A stretch of DNA of 64,000 nt, from positions 21,849,687-21,913,686 of the forward strand of contig OX387184.1 in assembly GCA_947561395.2 (NCBI GenBank). Direction: 5' to 3'. Below, piece after piece: positions 55,688 through 64,000 of this stretch. Under the pieces are notes generated by a model that was not told the origin of the DNA, searched no databases, and worked only from the letters and a program-made list of their open reading frames with translations. The stretch's first letter is position 1. Every line of letters begins with the position of its first letter. This DNA is from Buxus sempervirens. Its lineage: Eukaryota > Streptophyta > Magnoliopsida > Buxales > Buxaceae. Made by a program: the position numbers and the translations under genes.

Positions 55688-58600
55688 GTAAGTGATTCTG
55701 ATGTTTCCATGTGACTCATTCTGGATCATGGAATTGTTAAAGGGTTTTGTTGAAGTTTTGGTGATGCACTTGTTGCCGTTCTTTTGGTTTATTTTTGGCA
55801 ATGTGTGAGTAAGATTTTTGAAAGTTTTTGTTACCGTGGAGCCGTGTTAATGTTTGTAATTGCGGTTTTTTTTCCTCCCCTGAGTCGCTATTAATATTTT
55901 ATTGATGATTAGCATTGAGAATTCTAAGACGTTACTGAGTGAGCATGATTCATGCCTTATTCAGGTAAATTCTCATGTCGAGAACCATGTAATGGTGTCA
56001 AATTATGTTTTGAGGTTCTTGATCGTGGGAAGTACGGTGGCGGGGATCAATGTTGTAAGGTGTTTGAGAACGAAATTGAGCTTGAACGAATCGTCTTTCC
56101 TTTGAGCGAAAAATTAACGACTTCAATTTGGCGATGGATTTGTGTCACTTAAATACTCATTTGTTATTTTTGGTATTCATAGTCCCTCGTCAAACCCCAT
56201 TATAGAAGTGCCATCAAGTGCAAGCATTATCAAATCCTTTTAACCAATGTCTCCTAATGCTTGATTGTTATGTTTAAAGGAGTGGGAATCTCTAGAACAC
56301 CTTATGCTCCATTGTGATTTCACTAGGCATATTTAGATGCATTTCCTGTAAATAATGGGGGTTGGCTGGTTTTCACCAGAAATCTTTGTTATCATCAAAA
56401 GCGGTGGAGAGAGTTTTTTTTTTTTGTTTGGAAAGTAAAAAGTTGATGGGGGTGCAACGTGAGGACTTCCCGGGAGGTCACCCATCCTAGTACTACTCTC
56501 GCCCAAGCACGCTTAACTTCGGAGTTCTGATGGGATCCGGTGCACTAGGAAGGAGAGGAAAAAGCATGTATCATGCTGCATTCTATGCAATCCTGAATCT
56601 TGTGGATAATACAAAGAGCAAGAAACTGATGCATTTGAGGACTCATCCACTCAAATGGATGCTAGAATTGAAAGCATAGAAATCATGGTGGCGGCATGGT
56701 TGGCACCTAAATCAGAATTTAAAGGAATAGGATAGCGGTACATTATAGGGGCATGGTATACGGTATAAGTTGACCTTTGAGAAGGAAGTGGTAGCTTGTT
56801 GTGATGTTTGATTTTTTTTTTTTCCTTTTTGGGTGCCTGCTTTCTTGGCTTCTCCTACCCACATCTCATTGGTGGGCCGTACTTGAGTTCTTCTCTGCCT
56901 TTTCTTTAATTTATAACCAGTTCATGAGTTATCAAAAGAAAAATAAGAGTACACAAGGAAAAAGAGAGCCCAAGGCAGGGGCCAAGGTTTGGAGATGGAA
57001 GACTGTAAATAGGAATTTTTAATGAGAAGGGAAAGGTCTCTATGCAGCATTTCTACTGAATTGGGGACCCAAGAGAATAAGTTGTTCATTTTTGATGATT
57101 TGATCAGCAAGAGAATAACTCTAAGGCGCTCTAGGTTTTTCTTTGCCCTATCCAATGCCTTTAGATTGATCTCCTTGCAGTGCAGGATGTTAAATTTCCA
57201 TTCCTTCTATAAGAAGCATTAGAAAGAAAAGCCAGTGACTAAAGATAGAAGGATTTTCAAGATAATTAACTGGAAATGAGGTTCTGGATTCTAGAATAAT
57301 GATTACAAATAGTATGTATTTTGTGTTGTGTATCTTTGTTATGGACACGTTGGTCACAATAGCAAGACTTGTTAACTTCATCTTACCACATGAAAGTTAA
57401 AAAATAAAAAATAAAAAAGGGAAACAACCCTGAGAAATGTTGTGATGGTTTTTTGAATTGTTGCAGCTGGAAATGTTGTTTGTTCCTGGGGGAGAGGGGA
57501 GGATGGACAGTTGGGCCATGGAGATGCTGAAGATCGACTTTTTCCTACTCACTTGAGTGCACTGGATGATCAGGAAATCGTATCCATTACTTGCGGAGCT
57601 GATCATGCTACTGCATATTCTGATTCAAAAATGCAAGTTTATAGCTGGGGATGGTGCGTTTATTACCTCTTAAATTACTGTCTTAGTCATATTCTCCGAG
57701 AAAGTATGCTCATCCATTTGCAAGTTTATACATTCATGCACAGTCCATCCTTAAATTGTGGATCCTTAGCAATTTATATTTATGCTTTCCTAATTTTCCT
57801 TGTTGCTTATCATGATTATTTTTCCTAGGGACGAGGCCGTTGAAAATATTCTAGACTGTTAGGATAAGGCCATTGAAAATAGAGGAGACATTATATTGTT
57901 ATTTATAAAAGGTAAATTCAAGTTAGGTGTCAAATTAATAAATCCAGCCCCTTAAACTCTTTGGTGATTGTTACCTGAAAAATGAACAGTGACTCAGTTG
58001 CAACTGGAAAATTAAAATTGTGTCAAAAGATTAGAATTTACAGAATCTAGATATTCATTATAGAGCCTGTGATATATTGGAATAAATGTTTTAAAGTTGA
58101 ACTGGAATTTGAACTGTAAAATTTTAGGAGACATTTATTTTTCTCTCTCTCTCCCTTCCTCCCTCCCTCTCTTTTTTTAATAAGCCAAGAAGAAATGAAA
58201 GTAACATTCAAAAGATTATATTCGATAAAATATACTGATCTGCTAATACATTTCGTAATAAGAAACTTTTGTTTATACAGATAAAATATAAGACTTATGG
58301 GCCCTTGGCCAAGGATATAGCCTTGTTAAGGTTCAAACAAATTATTCAAAACCCTCAATTCAAATGTCAGATAGCTTTTCAGATTCCATGTGGCTTTTGT
58401 TATGTAAATGCTTCTGTCAAGATCATGTTTGGTTTTGTGTCTTATTTGCAAAGAAAGTCAATGATTCACTAGAATAGAGTAAATAGATTTTCTGAAGTTG
58501 ATATAAATATTTAACTTAAAAAATAAATATTCCTAAATATCAATCATTGATCTTATTCTTGTAACACCAAAATTTTCTATGAAATGATTGTATTCCACCC

Positions 58601-61600
58601 TCATTGAATAAGGTCTGTTTGTTTTTCTGACTAAAATTTTGTGTGATTGAAGAAATTCAAAATTCACTTAGGCGGCTTTACAACTAAGAAAAAAGATCAT
58701 TGTCATCATACTATGACTTAAATGGTTTCAAACAGAGTATTTTGACCATTTAATGAAGGTGCCACCATGCTACTAGTAAGAGCCTTGGGATGTTGCTCCT
58801 AAGGCCTGGAATTGAACCCTCTATCACCCATTACTAGTAAGAGCCTTGTACGCTGCGTCCTACCTTTGGAAAGTTGGTCCAACGACCAAGTGCTCAGCAT
58901 ACCCAAAAAAAGAAAAAAAAATGTAGACCATCTGTTCAAAACGTTTGGATGATGATTCTGACTCTTTCCTATGTTTTCTGTTATGGATAAGAGGAAGCTT
59001 AAATTGCTTACTAATACATTTTTTTAGATGAAGCATCATTACTGAATAAATCCCAATAATGATAGCATTTTTGGTCCTTTGATGACTGATATGTGCATGG
59101 ATGCAATACTCTCAAACAATGTTCACCTTGGTTATAAACCTTCAATTAGGAAAATGACACACATTCAATAAATTATGTTCTTTATTCAACTTGAGATAAT
59201 GTCCTTTTATTTTTCGACTCAATTGTGAGATTTGATTAGATTTAAGAAACTGCGACTAGGATTCAAATTAAAAGTCTCAGAACTTTTCTTGATTGGATGT
59301 CAGACCGATCTTCAGTCAATAGGGTTGATGTTTGATTTGATTTACAGAGGTCAGATGGTAAATAATGTGATTCTTAAAAGCCATATAACTAAAAAATATA
59401 TGTTTTGTGGAGTGTAGGCTTTCATATTGATTTGTAAGAGGCATTGTGACATTGAATGCATCTTGTTTGGAGTTTATTGTAAGCATGTTGTACTTGTTTT
59501 TTGTTTCAGGGGTGACTTTGGAAGGTTGGGTCATGGTAATTCCAGTGATTTGTTTACTCCTCAGGCAATACTAGCACTACAAGGTATGAAGATAAAGCAG
59601 ATTGCTTGTGGAGATAGCCATTGTTTGGCAGTGACCATGGATGGTGAAGTTCAGAGGTTGGTAGTCTAGTTTGTTCACACTTGCACTTCCAATTTTTATT
59701 AAGTTGGGACTAATCCCTTAGTATTACTAGATATTTGGTGTTCAGTATTCCTAACTTGAAGATTAATATAAAAACAGTGGTGTTGCCACTTATCAAGGTA
59801 TTCTTGCTCTGTATCAAGTTGTTGATTTTAGATTTTGCTCTAGTAATTATGGTGATAGTTCTTGTATCAATAAACAGGAGTTGATTTCCTAACGAAAGTC
59901 ATGCTTCTGAACTTATTGTCAGAATTTATTTCAAATAATTGAAGAAAATTATTACTTTGCTTGTACTGTCTTGTTTGAGCTTGGAGTTTGTGATTTATTT
60001 ATGTAAAATATGGACCGAGGTTCTCTCAAGGTGTATGCAGACTGGATTTCTCACGTAATCATGATATTATAAGAGTTTCTTTATAAACTTGCAATATTTC
60101 GATTGAAATGGGATGGTGGTTTGATCAGAAGCCCCATTTTGATATTTAATCTCTTTAACTTTTCCAATGGCATTTTTCCTTCAGTTCTTCTATAATTAAT
60201 TCCATCTTTGACACATCTAAACTACTCCATTCTGATGAAACTATATTTTGAGGGAAAATCGAGAAGATTTAAGGCATTCTTGGTCCGTAAATTTTCTTTT
60301 TAACTGATGGCTGTTTCATCAATTTTAGAAACCGTATTTATACTTTTGATGAGAATTTGCTTGACTTATGAAAACTTTTGTTTATATATTTTTATATGGC
60401 ATTTAATGTTTCATGGATTCATATTTTCTCCTTGTGTGTGTGTGTATGTCTCTCTGTCTTTTTAAAGTTGGGGGCGAAATCAAAATGGACAACTTGGTCT
60501 TGGCAACACTGAAGATTCACTTTTGCCACAAAAAATTGAAGCCTTCCAGGTACAAGTGGTTACTTGTTTCTTATTTGTGATCAATAGGATGTCTTGTCCT
60601 CAGGTTCCATATCACCTAGCTTAAAATTGGTATTTGGTAGCCATATAACTTGACTATGGAGCTGGATTATTCTAAATTTTAATATATAACATAGTTCAAT
60701 TATTGTATTTATTTGGGGTTATTTGTATGGATTAGATTAGCCGCACTCCTCTAACAAACTTCAATCTATAAAAGAATATTCTGTAGGTATTAGTCTTCTT
60801 CTATGAGATTTGAATTGTGAATATTTTTATTGTCTTGAATTGTTCTTCTCCTTACAATTGGTCATTCTATTTACAAGATGCATATTGATCAACTATACTT
60901 TTATTAACAGTGAGATTTGAATTCTAAGATCAAAAATTTTTGGAATATTCTCTTAAATCAATTTGAGCCCCAAAGAGTCTATACAATTCAGAAATGAATG
61001 ATGATGGTATAATGTATTTCGTCGTAGTTGTCAATTTTTGGCTATTAATATTTGGCAAATGGTAACAGCATGTCTACATGGAAAAGTTAGAAACTCCCTC
61101 TTTATGACATGTACTGTTAGTCATAAAATACTTTTTTTAAAATATTTTCAGAAGGTAATATTATTAAGAAGAGGGACAGGTCCATGGCTGAATTGTACAT
61201 TTTCCTAGCATGAATACATAGGTTCTCCTTATGGCCAACAGATGTGTTGACACTTGACAGTACATTTTAATAATCACCTTCATTCGTTAGAAATTTTCTC
61301 TGCAATATTTCCTGGACGCTTTTCATCCTAGGTGATTTCTGATGAGAATTACTATCTGGATAGACCATCAATGCAATACTCTTTGTCTACAGCGACTTTA
61401 TCTCTCTTTCTTAATTTCTTCATTTGCAAAAGCCTCTTGTACAGAGTTAATTTAGACAGTAGTACATTTATTAAATACAATAAAAAGCTAAGACTAGCTA
61501 GGAGTGGCATGTTTGCCTCTCTGCCCAAGAGCAACTATAAATCAATGCAAGTGAAACAAAGACAACATTCCATGTCACTTTGCTGTGGCTCACATGTTGG

Positions 61601-63233
61601 GACGATTTTCACTGATACCCAATAAGTTATTAGCATGTGTACTTATCTATACTATATATAACGTGAGGCGCCCCCTAGGGAAGCGTGCCCAAAACAATTT
61701 ACAACTTTTCCAAAATGCCCATCCCCTGCATAATTTGGTTTCAATAATACAGGGCTATACTTGTCTCAACTCACCATTTTCGTTCAAAAACAGTTAGTTT
61801 GTAACTGCCCCACTTCTCTCTCCATTCCCTCTCTCTCCAGTCTCCACGCCTCCTCTCTCCATTCCCTCTCTCTCCACGTGCAGTCTTGCACGGCACCCCT
61901 GCTAGTCTATATAATAACCTGAACTAATACGTATCATGCCATTCCTCTTACTAGCATCTGTCATTATAAACTCCATGTGGCTATACTGGTCACACCATAG
62001 ATAAGTGCTATAAACTCCATGGATATCCTACTGGATATGAACCAAGGCAGAAATCGAATTCAACCAGCGAAGGATCATCTGCTACAGTTAATCAAGTGTC
62101 AGAATCTGTCTCTGACCATTCTTCACAGGGTATGGACAGCTTTGTTTAGATGTTGAACCCTACTCAGTATCAACACCTTATAGCTATGTTGAACACCCAC
62201 CTCACTGCTGCTAAGATTGGTGCTGAAAGTGATGGTTCTCTTGCTCATACATCAGGTACTTGTTTCTCTGTTTCTATCAATCCAGTTCTTAATTCACCTA
62301 GATACTGGATAATTGACTCAGGTGCCACCAATCATATTTGCTTTGATAAAACTCTCTTCCACACAATGCATCCTCTTCAAAATGCTTATGTAACACTACC
62401 AAATCATATTCGAATTCCTGTTCATTATAATGGGACTGTTCAGATCACTCCTTCCTTGATTCTTCATGATGTCCTCTATGTCCCTCAGTTCAAATTTAAT
62501 CTCTTGTCTGTGAGCTCGTTGACAAGGAACTCTCCTATTGATGTCAGTTTTCTTACTGACTCTTGTATTGTTCAGGATCTGCCCAGCTTGAAGATGATTG
62601 GCAAGGGTAGACGGATAGCAAATCTGTATGTTCTGGATGTTTCTTCTTCTATGACGAAATAAGATTGTTCTGGATGTTTCGTCATGATCAATTTACAAGA
62701 GCTTTACTGCTTATATAAATGGTAAAAGCTAAAACAAACTAACAGAATCAGTTACTATGCCTGCTATACCACCAATAAGAAAAAGACAACTGTACAATTA
62801 GATAACAAACTGTCTAAACTTTATTAATTATGTCATTGTGTCCATAGTCCTTTGTCTCTTAATAGTATGCTGTTGGATATGGCAAAATTTTTTCCCGTGA
62901 AGGATAATTACTTGTGCAAGTCACCTGAATGATGATGGTTTCAGTCAATTGAGATGTCATTCCTGATAATATATCATCGATCAATCTGTCAACCTGTGAT
63001 ATTATATTTTAATTTTTCTTTCTGTAAGAGTGATCAGATGTTTTTTGAATGTACTATGATTCCTGTGCCTTTTGTAGGGAACATCTGTGAAGATGATTGC
63101 GGCTGGTGCTGAACATACAGCTGCAGTTACAGAAGATGGCGAGCTCTATGGTTGGGGCTGGGGTCGCTATGGAAACTTGGGTTTAGGTGACAGGAAGGAC
63201 CGTTTAGTTCCTCAGAAAGTTTCTGCTGTTGAC
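55594..63233 (+). CDS. UVR8: UVR8 UV-B photoreceptor, exons 1-5 (gene continues off-window)
   Basis: RCC1-repeat beta-propeller photoreceptor. The dimer absorbs UV-B through tryptophans, splits into monomers and acts with COP1 in the nucleus. Joining 55594-55687, 57467-57653, 59510-59656, 60468-60549 and 63078-63233 gives 222 residues in one frame with GT-AG introns. Residue numbering matches Arabidopsis UVR8: W39, W92, W94, D96, D107, W144, R146, E158, E182, W196, W198 and R200 all fall at the expected positions, including the WGWGDFGRLGHG and GWGWGRYGNLGLGD repeats. The remaining blades, W285 and the COP1-binding C-terminus lie beyond 64000. The start is the ATG of MAEEGGDMEV, fitting the family N-terminus. 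Confidence 0.96.
55688..57466 (+). other. UVR8 intron 1
   Basis: 1779 bp, AT-rich, carrying the antisense 5S-like fragment. No other gene seen. Confidence 0.85.
56448..56547 (-). pseudogene. 5S rRNA-derived fragment in UVR8 intron 1
   Basis: The minus strand reads CACCGGATCCCATCAGAACT and, further on, AAGTTAAGCGTGCTTGGGCG and GGATGGGTGACCTCCCGGGA, ending TTGCACCCCC. This is most of plant 5S rRNA, missing about the first 20-25 bases. It is probably a 5S-derived retrotransposed piece; the Cassandra TRIM, whose LTR carries a 5S sequence, is an alternative source. Confidence 0.85.
57467..57653 (+). CDS. UVR8: UVR8 exon 2
   Basis: Acceptor TTGCAG. Encodes SGNVVCSWGRGEDGQLGHGD through VYSWGW; donor ATG/GTGCGT. 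Contains W39 and W92. Confidence 0.94.
57654..59509 (+). other. UVR8 introns 2-3 region
   Basis: Intron 2 is 1856 bp (57654-59509); intron 3 (59657-60467) is 811 bp. A CT-rich tract lies at 58141-58175. A direct duplication of ACTAGTAAGAGCCTTG occurs near 58770 and 58832. No coding sequence. Confidence 0.8.
59510..59656 (+). CDS. UVR8: UVR8 exon 3
   Basis: Acceptor TTTCAG. Encodes GDFGRLGHGNSSDLFTPQ through CLAVTMDGEVQ; donor CAGAG/GTTGGT. Contains D96 and D107. Confidence 0.94.
60468..60549 (+). CDS. UVR8: UVR8 exon 4
   Basis: Acceptor TTTAAAG. Encodes SWGRNQNGQLGLGNTEDS through KIEAFQ, with R146 and E158. Only 82 bp and lacking a long open frame, so found by splicing logic. Confidence 0.92.
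61646..61905 (+). mobile_element. Short non-autonomous Helitron, 260 bp, in UVR8 intron 4
   Basis: Starts TCTATACTATATATAA after an A and ends CTGCTAG before a T, the Helitron A/T insertion rule with a CTRR 3' end. A stem-loop GTGCA-GTCT-TGCAC (61878-61891) lies 14 bases upstream of the end. The inner part is CT-rich (CTCTCTCCATTCCC repeated). No RepHel gene. Confidence 0.75.
61976..62662 (+). pseudogene. Ty1/copia gag-protease fragment in UVR8 intron 4
   Basis: One frame with a single TAG (62147-62149). It reads a partial zinc knuckle CGYTGHTIDKCYKLHGYP, a Ser/Gln-rich linker, then LNPTQYQHLIAML and the protease YWIIDSGATNHIC. After the protease comes the start of the gag-pre-integrase region (LYVPQFKFNLLSVSSLT, then GKGRRIANLYVL). 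RT and LTRs are absent. Same strand as UVR8. Confidence 0.82.
63078..63233 (+). CDS. UVR8: UVR8 exon 5
   Basis: Acceptor TTTGTAG. Encodes GTSVKMIAAGAEHTAAVTED through PQKVSAVD; donor GAC/GTATGT. Contains E182, W196, W198 and R200. Confidence 0.94.
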
Positions 63234-64000
63234 GTATGTTTACCTACTGCTCAAGACTATATTATTTCGCCTAGTGTATACCCAAATAATATCATCTTCT
63301 TAGGTTGTTTGTTCTTGTCTTGTGTAGGTGTTTCCTTACTCCTGATCAGATTCTGTTTGTAATATACATCTATAATCATGTACATGTGTGCACTCACAAA
63401 CATGAGCCCACATAAAGAACACAAACATGCATATGATAAACTCCACAGTAATAATTTATGATAACTATGGGGACAAACTTGTGTATATGCAACGTATTTG
63501 AAACATAATTATGTTTACTTAAATACTTACATAAATGCAGACTTATTTATGCATATTTGTACCTTTGTTTGATATAAGAGCCTTGTGAAATTATTGCACC
63601 AGGGATTGTTGAATTCCTGAAGTCTAGGTATCTGAATCTGGACTGAGTATATGAATATGAACCCAGAAAGAGTGTGAAGACCATACTATTCAAAGACTAG
63701 GGAGACATATACAAGGGACCATGACTTGCTATGATGATAAAAGCCCGAGGCTGCCGGCATGTGAATGCAGGTTCGTGTTTGAGCAAAGCCGCTTTGCACA
63801 AAAGTGTCAAAGGTTGGGCCATTGCCAGTCCAATCCTTCTGGGAATCCACCTGGACAGGACCTACACTAGTCCATGTTTTTCTTTTAGAGAGTTGTGTAC
63901 AACGTTTATGCATCAAATTTATCCTTTGGTATGTGGTAACTGCCAAGAAAGATACTTTAGCTAATTGATCAGATATTGGTAAAGGACTTCATTAGACATA
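63234..64000 (+). other. UVR8 intron 5, to the window edge
   Basis: Donor GTATGT at 63234. No further UVR8 exon (a GEKMSMVACGWRH-like block) was found before 64000. No other gene seen. Confidence 0.7.

Noticed and set aside
56448..56547. Functional 5S rRNA gene
   Set aside because: The 5' 20-25 bases are missing, it is a single copy in an intron, and no terminator context or tandem array is present.
57511..57828. 105-codon open frame as an independent gene
   Set aside because: It is UVR8 exon 2 read through its donor site into intron 2.
1..64000. tRNA genes, pararetrovirus or geminivirus insertions, organellar DNA
   Set aside because: None of their diagnostic motifs were recognised on either strand; small tRNA genes could have been missed by eye.

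Overview
This is plant nuclear DNA, probably from a eudicot with a transposon-rich genome. The right end holds the 5' part of one ordinary host gene, UVR8 (the UV-B photoreceptor), on the + strand. It has five exons between 55594 and 63233, large introns, and continues past the window. Nearly everything left of about 49 kb is nested transposable elements. No prokaryotic, organellar or viral gene was seen.

Layout. 1-2468: 5' part of a minus-strand hAT transposon (zf-BED transposase, one in-frame stop), inserted in a gypsy LTR remnant that ends at 3349. 4149-17733: one old minus-strand Ty1/copia element (gag and protease at the right, integrase in the middle, RT at the left). It is split by a 342-bp hAT MITE, a 3.2-kb solo LTR (13455-16651) and a compound insertion containing a 3.5-kb solo LTR (6094-11872) with another solo LTR nested in it (7591-9902). 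18169-37662: a complete 19.5-kb Ty3/gypsy Tat/Ogre-lineage element with two 2273-bp LTRs, perfect 5-bp target duplications (ctcac), primer-binding site, polypurine tract, damaged gag, open pol with dual RNase H, and antisense, intron-bearing genes between pol and the 3' LTR. 38304-41418 and 43414-46813: two more solo LTRs. The second lies inside a minus-strand Tat-type solo LTR (42893-48664), itself inside a foldback hAT-like element (42519-48851). 49-55 kb: gene-proximal DNA with MITEs and TRIM-like pieces. 55.6 kb to the end: UVR8, with a 5S-derived fragment in intron 1 and a short Helitron plus a copia fragment in intron 4.

Most striking signal: the complete Tat element carries four arrays, each of exactly four 25-bp dyads of the form TATCCGG-N9-CCGGATA spaced about 39 bp apart. 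They sit in both LTRs about 155 bp upstream of the LTR TATA box, in the 5' leader, and immediately upstream of a TATA box serving the antisense gene. A second Tat-like LTR (7591-9902) has an analogous but unrelated array: 21-bp dyads ACCGTAT-N5-ATACGGT at exactly 28-bp period. Fixed geometry with variable spacers looks like element-specific dimeric protein-binding sites or conserved hairpins. The antisense genes are candidates for encoding the partner. That link is inference.

All calls were made by eye from the sequence. Family assignments rest on motifs recognised, not on searches.
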